From a virus, in IMG/VR virus record IMGVR_UViG_3300030098_003066, positions 1-23,413 of that record: DNA of 23,413 nucleotides; one strand, written 5' to 3'. Every line of letters starts with the position of its first letter. Position 1 is the stretch's first letter. Under the pieces are notes generated by a model. The model had not been told where the DNA came from. It searched no databases and was given only the letters and a program-made list of their open reading frames with translations. Positions 5,760-10,433 of this stretch are shown piece after piece. The position numbers and the translations under genes were made by a program.

Positions 5760-5788
5760 TTGCCATGTGGATAATTTTTTGATATAAT
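5760..5788 (+). promoter_or_regulatory. Promoter of cassette 1 with a DnaA box in its spacer
   Basis: -35 TTGCCA (5760-5765), 17-base spacer, perfect -10 TATAAT (5783-5788). An exact DnaA box (TGTGGATAA, 5766-5774) occupies the spacer right after the -35, so DnaA binding would be expected to interfere with polymerase. AT-rich DNA (5773-5810) follows. Confidence 0.7.
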
Positions 5789-5819
5789 AGGATTTAGAAT
5801 TAGAAACAAAGGAGCTATT

Positions 5820-6038
5820 ATGGTTTTACCAGAAGATACTAACAATCCAATAGTGGATGCGTTAAATAGATTAATAGAGGCTGTCGAAGATAACAACGAC
5901 ACTCTTAAAAGAATTGCCAATCATTATGATTCGGTAGTTCCTGTGATGAAGCGAAATGCAGAAGCACACGAAGAAGCTAGGTCAGATAACCGTAGTACAT
6001 TAGACCATATGTACGAGAAGTTGTTCTCTAGCAACTAA
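5820..6038 (+). CDS. 72-aa hypothetical protein (cassette 1)
   Basis: ATG 5820 with an excellent ribosome-binding site (AAAGGAG, about 6 bases upstream) and its own promoter at 5760-5788. The product is acidic and almost entirely helical (NPIVDALNRLIEAVEDNNDT, then KRIANHYDSVVPVMKRNAEA, then a charged end), likely a small coiled coil. No membrane segment and no recognised family. Its stop is followed six bases later by an AAACTCCC repeat. AT-rich codon use resembles the rest of the phage and contrasts sharply with the GC-rich DNA on both sides. Confidence 0.75.
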   Translation: MVLPEDTNNPIVDALNRLIEAVEDNNDTLKRIANHYDSVVPVMKRNAEAHEEARSDNRSTLDHMYEKLFSSN

Positions 6039-6043
6039 TTCTC

Positions 6044-6051
6044 AAACTCCC
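6044..6051 (+). repeat. Single AAACTCCC octamer
   Basis: One perfect copy six bases after the stop of the 72-aa gene. It runs into the left arm of the hairpin at 6049-6073. Confidence 0.85.
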
Positions 6052-6073
6052 CTGCGACATTTTGCCGCAGGGG
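6049..6073 (+). terminator. Strong hairpin after the 72-aa gene
   Basis: CCCCTGCG (6049-6056) and CGCAGGGG (6066-6073) form a perfect 8-bp GC-rich stem with a 9-base loop. There is no T run after it, so it is a terminator or mRNA-end stabiliser by position rather than a textbook intrinsic terminator. Its right arm runs into the first, degenerate DnaA box. Confidence 0.5.
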
Positions 6074-6088
6074 ATAACCTGTGGATAA
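6069..6088 (-). promoter_or_regulatory. DnaA-box pair (one degenerate, one exact)
   Basis: AGGGGATAA (6069-6077, degenerate) and TGTGGATAA (6080-6088, exact), start-to-start 11. The spacing and the joining CC match the pair at 5486-5505. Confidence 0.6.
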
Positions 6089-6129
6089 GTCGGCCGGGAG
6101 GCCGGGCGCCTGGCAGCTAAAACTGCCTC

Positions 6130-6145
6130 AAACTCCCAAACTCCC
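6130..6145 (+). repeat. AAACTCCC octamer pair (spacing 8)
   Basis: Perfect tandem copies at 6130-6137 and 6138-6145. Confidence 0.9.
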
Positions 6146-6194
6146 TATAACAATTTTTCCCAGTTTTCTGCGAAGTCGTATCCTGCATCTCCAC

Positions 6195-6223
6195 GCACCG
6201 GGCGCGCCCGGGTTAGTTGCTGA
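6195..6223 (+). repeat. 29-bp direct repeat, copy 1
   Basis: Identical over 29 bases to 6494-6522. It contains the palindrome CCGGGCGCGCCCGG and then GTTAGTTGCTGA. It lies 52 bases upstream of the -35 of cassette 2. Confidence 0.95.
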
Positions 6224-6275
6224 AGTCACGGATATTTTTTTCGCAGAAGCCCGGGCTTTTATTTGCAGAGACTGG

Positions 6276-6304
6276 TTGACAAACGCTGCAGCTGGATCTA
6301 TATA
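6276..6304 (+). promoter_or_regulatory. Promoter of cassette 2
   Basis: Perfect -35 TTGACA (6276-6281), 17-base spacer, -10 TATATA (6299-6304). It drives the 28-aa gene at 6350. Confidence 0.65.
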
Positions 6305-6349
6305 ACCAGGCAGCTGGAGATGCAGCTGCTAGAAAGAAGAAAGGATAGA

Positions 6350-6436
6350 ATGGATTTGTTATTAGCTTTATTAATACCCCTGAAGTGGGTTATTATTGCA
6401 TACTTCGTGTTTGTTTTCGTGTCCAAACTCCTGTAA
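6350..6436 (+). CDS. 28-aa single-pass membrane protein (cassette 2), paralogue of the 2596 gene
   Basis: ATG 6350 with AAAGGA about 6 bases upstream and its own promoter (6276-6304). The product is a hydrophobic helix (LLLALLIPLKWVIIAYFVFV) ending in SKLL. The LLIPLK core and following aromatic helix match the 31-aa product at 2596-2691, so this is probably a duplicated gene. The last codons (AAACTCCTG) and the stop are encoded by the first, degenerate unit of an AAACTCCC array, showing that repeat DNA forms the gene's 3' end, as in the nuclease gene. Function unknown. Confidence 0.6.
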   Translation: MDLLLALLIPLKWVIIAYFVFVFVSKLL

Positions 6437-6458
6437 CTCCCCAAACTCCCAAACTCCC
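6425..6458 (+). repeat. AAACTCCC array (two exact, two degenerate)
   Basis: AAACTCCT 6425-6432, TAACTCCC 6434-6441, then perfect copies at 6443-6450 and 6451-6458. The first unit encodes the end of the 28-aa gene. Confidence 0.85.
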
Positions 6459-6493
6459 CATCCTGGACCCAAGGTTCGTGACGTGCAGTCCGG

Positions 6494-6522
6494 GCACCGG
6501 GCGCGCCCGGGTTAGTTGCTGA
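6494..6522 (+). repeat. 29-bp direct repeat, copy 2
   Basis: Identical to 6195-6223, again containing CCGGGCGCGCCCGG. It lies 12 bases upstream of the -35 of cassette 3. Confidence 0.95.
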
Positions 6523-6534
6523 CGGAAGTTGGTC

Positions 6535-6563
6535 TTGACTGTATTTTGGATTCGTGTTATAAT
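6535..6563 (+). promoter_or_regulatory. Promoter of cassette 3
   Basis: -35 TTGACT (6535-6540), 17-base spacer, perfect -10 TATAAT (6558-6563) with TGT before it (extended -10). This is one of the best promoter matches in the window. Confidence 0.75.
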
Positions 6564-6589
6564 GGAAAGATAAATAGAAAGGATTAGTT

Positions 6590-6766
6590 ATGATTCATTG
6601 GAACAAATGGACTAAAGATTATACATATACTTATTTGTGGCATAAGGGTACTTGGGTACTTATCCACAAGAAAAAGAATAAACCAGTTGTGGCATGGGTT
6701 AAGTCATGGTATGACAATGGCAGAAATAGACTAAATGATATTTCTAGCCAATGGCTTAAAGTGTAG
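6590..6766 (+). CDS. 58-aa tryptophan-rich protein (cassette 3)
   Basis: ATG 6590 with AAAGGA about 6 bases upstream and a strong promoter at 6535-6563. Seven of 58 residues are Trp and many others are Tyr or Lys (HWNKWTKDYTYTYLWHKGTW, then VAWVKSWYDNG). No membrane segment; a small beta-rich, aromatic and basic fold seems likely. No family recognised. A DnaA box in the opposite orientation (6660-6668) lies inside the gene. Its size, its own promoter and its position between GC-rich islands make it a typical phage 'moron' candidate. Confidence 0.65.
   Translation: MIHWNKWTKDYTYTYLWHKGTWVLIHKKKNKPVVAWVKSWYDNGRNRLNDISSQWLKV
6660..6668 (+). promoter_or_regulatory. DnaA box inside the 58-aa gene
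   Basis: Exact TTATCCACA, in the opposite orientation to the other boxes of this region. Confidence 0.5.
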
Positions 6767-6937
6767 TTTGTAACTTCGTTCTATACTATAACCGTTAAAA
6801 AGAAAGCAGGAACAGTGGTCTTCACTACTGACCGACAGAGCAAAAGAATTGGGGTAAGATAAACGGTGTTAATCGGCTCTTACCTCAAACATAGAGGGGG
6901 TACCGAATCCGTTTCGAAGTATTATAATCGCCCCCTC

Positions 6938-6971
6938 AAACTACCAAACTCCCCCAAACTCCCAAACTCCA
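6938..6971 (+). repeat. AAACTCCC array (two exact, two degenerate)
   Basis: AAACTACC 6938-6945, perfect copies at 6946-6953 and 6956-6963, AAACTCCA 6964-6971. Confidence 0.85.
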
Positions 6972-6991
6972 ATCATATATTAAACAAGTGG

Positions 6992-7030
6992 CCGGGATCA
7001 CCTGCTGGCCGGGCATCCCGGTGTAGCAGG
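6992..7030 (+). repeat. Interleaved GC inverted repeats (pseudoknot potential)
   Basis: CCGGGAT (6992-6998) pairs with ATCCCGG (7015-7021), and CCTGCT (7001-7006) pairs with AGCAGG (7025-7030). Because the arms interleave, RNA or single-stranded DNA could fold as an H-type pseudoknot. Confidence 0.6.
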
Positions 7031-7046
7031 ACATCTAAACGGACAT

Positions 7047-7070
7047 AAAAAAAGGGCGAATAAATCGCCC
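7047..7070 (-). terminator. Intrinsic terminator of the leftward two-gene unit
   Basis: Read leftward, GGGCGA-TTTAT-TCGCCC (stem arms 7065-7070 and 7054-7059) is followed by seven T residues (complement of 7047-7053). This is a textbook intrinsic terminator 33 bases after the stop of the 95-aa gene. Confidence 0.85.
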
Positions 7071-7102
7071 TTGATTATGAAGTTAAGTTAGTAGAAAGAG
7101 GT

Positions 7103-7390
7103 TTAACCTAACCCCAATCTTTGCATAATATAACCTACATCAGATTGTAAATGTCTTAATAAGTCCATTGGGTCGACATCATTACCCTTGTTCTGTGCTA
7201 CCCACTCAACGACTGAGTTACACAACACACCACAAATTAACTTCCAATCAGCACTAGATTTTTCTGGAAGTTGTGCATTAATCAAGTTATCCAATTCGCC
7301 TGTTGCTTTTTTATCTTTTACTAGTTCTACTAGTGTTTCGATAACAGGTTGAATATTTACGTTATTGGCTGTTATAAGTTCATTAGGCAT
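7103..7390 (-). CDS. 95-aa hypothetical protein (leftward unit, gene 2)
   Basis: Started at ATG 7390 (MPNELITANN), which overlaps the end of the upstream gene by 8 bases. A longer form from 7420 is open but would need a larger overlap. Helical and acidic (PVIETLVELVKDKKATGELD, then SADWKLICGVLCNSVVEWVA, then a C-terminal helix). Two cysteines; no membrane segment. No family recognised. It is followed by a clean terminator, and both genes of this unit run against the surrounding transcription, which suggests independent acquisition. Confidence 0.7.
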   Translation of the reverse strand: MPNELITANNVNIQPVIETLVELVKDKKATGELDNLINAQLPEKSSADWKLICGVLCNSVVEWVAQNKGNDVDPMDLLRHLQSDVGYIMQRLGLG

Positions 7391-7676
7391 GAATTTCCCA
7401 CTCTCTAATAGAATTACCATTAACCTCGAATACAGTTTCAGGGTTAATATTTACCCAACGTCTATTGTCATCAGATAAACCATTACCAATACGATATGCT
7501 AATACATATTTGTCATGTTCGTTAACGCTACCTCGTGTAGCTATGTTAGTGTGTCGCCAAGCATTAGTACCTAGAATACCTCTCTTAAGTACAGACACTT
7601 CGCCTTTGTTGTTAATCCATTTGCAAGAGAAGATTTTGTTTTGACCTACTCTTGTTTTGAATTCTTGTTTAGTCAT
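7383..7676 (-). CDS. 97-aa protein, possible small SH3-like barrel (leftward unit, gene 1)
   Basis: ATG 7676 with AGAGGT about 5 bases upstream on the leftward strand. MTKQEFKTRVGQNKIFSCKW, then a turn (NNKGEV), then VLAYRIGNGLSDDNRRWVNI and ETVFEVNG give an N-terminal helix and a run of strands. The layout resembles small phage proteins annotated as SH3 beta-barrel fold (N-terminal MTKQEF..., strands ending in 'R..R...I..I'), but the match is from memory and weak. A regulatory or host-interacting role is possible. First gene of a two-gene moron-like unit. Confidence 0.65.
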   Translation of the reverse strand: MTKQEFKTRVGQNKIFSCKWINNKGEVSVLKRGILGTNAWRHTNIATRGSVNEHDKYVLAYRIGNGLSDDNRRWVNINPETVFEVNGNSIREWEIHA

Positions 7677-7716
7677 AGTTACCTCTTTCTATTTCTGTAT
7701 ACCTATTACCATATAC

Positions 7717-7745
7717 AGATAATATATGTTGTTGTATTTGTGCAA
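7717..7745 (-). promoter_or_regulatory. Candidate promoter of the leftward unit
   Basis: On the leftward strand, -35 TTGCAC (7745-7740), 17-base spacer, -10 TTATCT (7722-7717). A moderate match, but correctly placed about 40 bases before the ATG at 7676. The -35 lies next to the DnaA-box pair. Confidence 0.35.
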
Positions 7746-7748
7746 CAT

Positions 7749-7768
7749 TGTGGATATCCTGTGGATAA
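7749..7768 (-). promoter_or_regulatory. DnaA-box pair (one near-exact, one exact)
   Basis: TGTGGATAT (7749-7757, one mismatch) and TGTGGATAA (7760-7768), start-to-start 11, again joined by CC. Third occurrence of this two-box unit. Confidence 0.7.
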
Positions 7769-7796
7769 CTTGTGCCCGGGTGCGACAATTTGCCGC

Positions 7797-7811
7797 GCGA
7801 CATAATGTCGC
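7797..7811. repeat. Palindrome GCGACAT-A-ATGTCGC
   Basis: Perfect 7-bp arms around one central base. The local text TGCGACA-TTTGCCGC here also resembles the loop and right arm of the hairpin at 6053-6068, so islands B and E share ancestry. Confidence 0.8.
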
Positions 7812-7978
7812 AGGCGCCCAGGTCTTTAACTGCGCCCGAGCGCAAACGACGGGCCTACACCCCCCTTTTCTGCATAAGCATGCTTTATTTTTTTTGCTTG
7901 CCAGTCTGAGACTGTCAAAGACTAGAAAAATTGTTTTAAGTATGCTATAAGGTACCCTACCTAAAAAATTTTTAAAAA

Positions 7979-9442
7979 ATGGAAAACGTTTCTAATTTAG
8001 AATCCTTAGACACTAATACTCTCAAACTATTACTCAAAAACGCCATGGACAAAAAGCGTGACGAGGCACAAGGTGATTTTTTAAAATTTGTAAAAACAGT
8101 TTGGCCAGAGTTTGTAGAAGGTAAGCACCACAAGATATATGCAGAAAAACTAAATCGTATTGCAAACGGTGAGTTAAAACGTTTAATTGTAAACATGCCA
8201 CCAAGACATACAAAATCAGAGTTTGCATCTAATTTGTTTCCTGCGTTTTACATGGGCCGTCATCCAAAGGCAAAGCTTATACAAACCACGCACACAGGTG
8301 AATTAGCAATACGCTTTGGACGTAAAGCTAAAAACATGATAGAATCTAGTGACTATGAAAAAGTATTTCCAGAAGTTACACTTGCAGCTGACTCCAAAGC
8401 TGCTGGACGTTGGGAGTCAAATCATGGGGGCGAGTATTTTGCTGCTGGTGTTGGTGGGGCTATTACTGGTCGTGGTGCCGATTTACTTATTATTGACGAT
8501 CCTCATTCTGAGCAGGATGCGCTCTCCCCAACCGTTTTAGAATCACATTACGAGTGGTACACATCCGGTCCACGTCAGCGTTTACAACCTGGCGGCTCGA
8601 TCGTTATAGTTATGACTCGTTGGTCAATAAAAGATCTTACTGGTAAGTTGCTCGAGGCCCAAGGTAAAGACTCAGCTGCGGATCAATGGGAAGTAGTAGA
8701 GTTTCCTGCAATTATAAACGATAAACCTATGTGGGGTAATTTTTGGTCCATGGAAGGTTTATTAGGTGTCAAAGCATCTATACCTACAGCCAAGTGGAAT
8801 GCACAATGGATGCAAAATCCCGTGGCCGAGGAGGGTGCACTTATAAAACGTGAGTGGTGGCAAGCGTGGGATAATGAACAGATACCTGAGTTAAATTATA
8901 TAATACAATCGTACGATACAGCATTTAGCAAAAAAGAAACGGCAGATTACTCTGCTATTACAACGTGGGGTATATTTACGCCCGAAGAAGGTGGAGCACC
9001 AAACATAATATTATTAGACGCGAAAAAGGGTAGATGGAACTTTCCTGAACTAAAAGAAAAAGCACAAGAAGAGTATAAGTATTGGGAGCCAGAGGTTGTA
9101 TTGATCGAGGCCAAAGCGTCCGGGTTACCACTTACACACGAGTTACAAAAGGCTGGCATACCAGTTATTAACTTTACACCGTCAAAGGGAAATGATAAAC
9201 ATTCAAGAGTGAACAGCGTGGCACCGCTGTTTGAATCTGGTGCAGTATGGGCACCAAGCGATAGACGTTGGGCAGAGGAAGTCATAGAGGAGTGTGCTGC
9301 ATTCCCCTTTGGCGATCATGATGATTACGTGGATAGCATGACGCAAGCATTGATGCGATACCGTCAAGGTTATTACGTTGAACTAAAGGACGACTTTGCT
9401 GATGAACCAACAAATGCAAACTACAGAAGAAAATACTACTAA
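7979..9442 (+). CDS. terL: Terminase large subunit (packaging ATPase and nuclease)
   Basis: 487 residues, normal length for the family. The enzyme pumps DNA into the prohead using ATP and cuts the concatemer. Visible motifs: Walker A PPRHTKS (74-80), Walker B LLIIDDP (169-175), coupling motif VMTRWS (211-216), then the RNase H-like nuclease with SYDTAF (D313), LIEAKASG (E377) and GDHDDYVDSM (445-454, last catalytic Asp). All key residues are present, so it should be active. Start ATG 7979 is preceded only by A/T runs with no Shine-Dalgarno; the next ATG (8045) has none either and would cut a conserved-looking N-terminus. It opens the morphogenesis operon and overlaps the next gene by 41 bases. 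Confidence 0.95.
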   Translation: MENVSNLESLDTNTLKLLLKNAMDKKRDEAQGDFLKFVKTVWPEFVEGKHHKIYAEKLNRIANGELKRLIVNMPPRHTKSEFASNLFPAFYMGRHPKAKLIQTTHTGELAIRFGRKAKNMIESSDYEKVFPEVTLAADSKAAGRWESNHGGEYFAAGVGGAITGRGADLLIIDDPHSEQDALSPTVLESHYEWYTSGPRQRLQPGGSIVIVMTRWSIKDLTGKLLEAQGKDSAADQWEVVEFPAIINDKPMWGNFWSMEGLLGVKASIPTAKWNAQWMQNPVAEEGALIKREWWQAWDNEQIPELNYIIQSYDTAFSKKETADYSAITTWGIFTPEEGGAPNIILLDAKKGRWNFPELKEKAQEEYKYWEPEVVLIEAKASGLPLTHELQKAGIPVINFTPSKGNDKHSRVNSVAPLFESGAVWAPSDRRWAEEVIEECAAFPFGDHDDYVDSMTQALMRYRQGYYVELKDDFADEPTNANYRRKYY

Positions 9443-10433
9443 GAACTTTTACTTAGGCGGTTTTAACATGATGGGGCTTGATCCAGATGACCAAATGGAG
9501 CTTAATCAAGCACTAGCAAAAAACACGTCTGATTTAGCTAAAGGTGCTGTACAAACTGGTATAGAAACTGTTGGGATTGCAAACGCATTAGTAGATGCAC
9601 CGTTAAATCAAGGCACAAGAGATAGCGATTATTATGGTCCTATAGACGGTTTTAATAGAATTTTTAGTAATGCATTAGGTTACAGTGGTGACCAAGAAGC
9701 ATTAAGTGGCTTAACTATTCCTATAGAAGAATATTTATCTAATCCTAGATTTGTAGAGCACATGGCAGATCTAAATAAATACAGTGAATTTGATGCAGCA
9801 AGAGCTATTAGCCCTGAGTTTGGAGATGCTGTAAAAACTGCTCAACAAACAGGTAACATAGAGGATTTTACATCTGTTTTTAATAAATTAAGAGATGAAG
9901 CAATTTTAAATGAAGATTTAGCACAACAATTATTAGATTTTAAACAACAAAAGTGGCGTGTAATGTCATTTGATGAGAACCAAGAAAATATAATAGTAAA
10001 CAGATTACCACAAGTAGATGAAGGTATATTTGGAATTGATATTACATTAGATCCTTATTTTTCTAAAAAAGGTGATCTTGTATTACCAAGCGAAGGTGTA
10101 TTTGGCATGCGTGATGGTAAGTTGGTTCAACTAGCATCTTCTGTAAGCAGACCACTTGATGAAATGTTAATAGAAGGTAACCCAGGTGCAGAGTTTGTAG
10201 CAAAAAATGTTACTGATAAAATTGCTTTTCAAGGACCTGAAATGTTGCCACCAGAGGGAACTGGACCTATGTACATGTTACCAATGATGGCTGGTATGGT
10301 TACAGGTGTAGCTGTTCCTGCAGCAAAAGGAATAATGGCTGCTGGACGTACTGCTATGAAAACAAAACCTGCTGTAACAAAACAAAGAAAAGAACCGTAT
10401 TTATACGAAGGTATATTAAGCAATATAAAATAA
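9402..10433 (+). CDS. Unknown protein next to terL, possible virion component
   Basis: 343 residues from ATG 9402; AAAGGA lies about 11 bases upstream. Earlier TTG (9396) or later ATG (9414, 9468) starts are possible. Mostly soluble, with a Gly/Met/Ala-rich hydrophobic segment near the C-terminus (about 290-315, MLPMMAGMVTGVAVPAAKGI) followed by a basic tail. No recognised domain. It begins inside terL, and its TAA overlaps the ATG of the 1022-aa gene, so the three are translationally coupled. The position between terminase and portal suggests a structural or ejected protein. Confidence 0.75.
   Translation: MNQQMQTTEENTTKNFYLGGFNMMGLDPDDQMELNQALAKNTSDLAKGAVQTGIETVGIANALVDAPLNQGTRDSDYYGPIDGFNRIFSNALGYSGDQEALSGLTIPIEEYLSNPRFVEHMADLNKYSEFDAARAISPEFGDAVKTAQQTGNIEDFTSVFNKLRDEAILNEDLAQQLLDFKQQKWRVMSFDENQENIIVNRLPQVDEGIFGIDITLDPYFSKKGDLVLPSEGVFGMRDGKLVQLASSVSRPLDEMLIEGNPGAEFVAKNVTDKIAFQGPEMLPPEGTGPMYMLPMMAGMVTGVAVPAAKGIMAAGRTAMKTKPAVTKQRKEPYLYEGILSNIK

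Larger units (their letters stand above)
5480..5819. other. GC-rich intergenic island A
   Basis: 340 bases without a credible gene between the nuclease and the 5820 gene. In order: two DnaA-type boxes (5486-5505), palindromes GCGCAGCTGCGC and CCGGGCGCCCGG (5509-5533), an octamer pair (5539-5556), a stretch with repeated CCAGGAT (about 5594-5628), another octamer pair (5635-5652), the 16-bp palindrome at 5697-5712, and a promoter containing a DnaA box (5760-5788). Most of it is far richer in GC than the coding DNA on either side. Open frames across it on either strand are composition artefacts. Confidence 0.8.
6039..6349. other. GC-rich intergenic island B
   Basis: 311 bases without a credible gene. 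In order: one octamer, a strong hairpin (6049-6073), a DnaA-box pair (6069-6088), short GGCCGGG repeats, an octamer pair (6130-6145), the first copy of the 29-bp repeat containing CCGGGCGCGCCCGG (6195-6223), a promoter (6276-6304) and three CAGCTG sites between about 6289 and 6329. It has the same parts as island A. Confidence 0.8.
6767..7102. other. Non-coding region after cassette 3, possible structured RNA plus island D
   Basis: 336 bases with no credible gene. The first half (about 6790-6940) has paired arms that could form a structured RNA: GGTAAGA (6853-6859) with TCTTACC (6878-6884), and GAGGGGG (6894-6900) with CCCCCTC (6931-6937) enclosing a CGAA/TTCG inner stem. It is followed by four AAACTCCC-like units (6938-6971), a pseudoknot-like GC element (6992-7030) and the leftward terminator (7047-7070). 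I found no tRNA or known RNA family. Confidence 0.5.
7677..7978. other. GC-rich intergenic island E upstream of terL
   Basis: 302 bases without a credible gene. It holds the leftward promoter (7717-7745), a DnaA-box pair (7749-7768), the palindrome at 7797-7811, GCGCCC direct repeats (about 7814-7842), a TGCGC/GCGCA hairpin near 7838, a palindrome AAGCATGCTT (7876-7885) followed by a T-rich stretch, and CAGTCT-G-AGACTG (7902-7914), an operator-like inverted repeat 64 bases before terL. A weak extended -10 (TGCTATAAG, ending 7951) may promote terL. Confidence 0.7.

Noticed and set aside
5353-5766. 137-aa leftward frame across island A
   Set aside because: It is antisense to the nuclease 3' end and is made of repeat and palindrome DNA; GC-rich sequence lacks stop codons by composition.
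6081-6305. 74-aa rightward frame across island B
   Set aside because: It consists of the DnaA box, palindromes and promoter; no RBS and repeat-derived peptide.
6923-6928. TATAAT as a fourth cassette promoter
   Set aside because: No acceptable -35 at 16-18 bases upstream, and it lies inside the GAGGGGG/CCCCCTC hairpin.
6790-6940. tRNA or tmRNA gene
   Set aside because: A TTCGAA and 7-bp arms are present, but the distance between arms and the absence of an anticodon stem do not fit.
5453-7030. CRISPR array
   Set aside because: Repeats are only 8 bases, irregularly spaced, with no uniform spacers and no cas genes.
6866-7048. 60-aa rightward frame in the region after cassette 3
   Set aside because: Translates the hairpin arms and AAACTCCC units (repeated KLPNSPKLPNS), no RBS.
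7726-7950. 74-aa rightward frame before terL
   Set aside because: Runs through the DnaA boxes and palindromes of island E; Cys/His-rich nonsense composition and no RBS.
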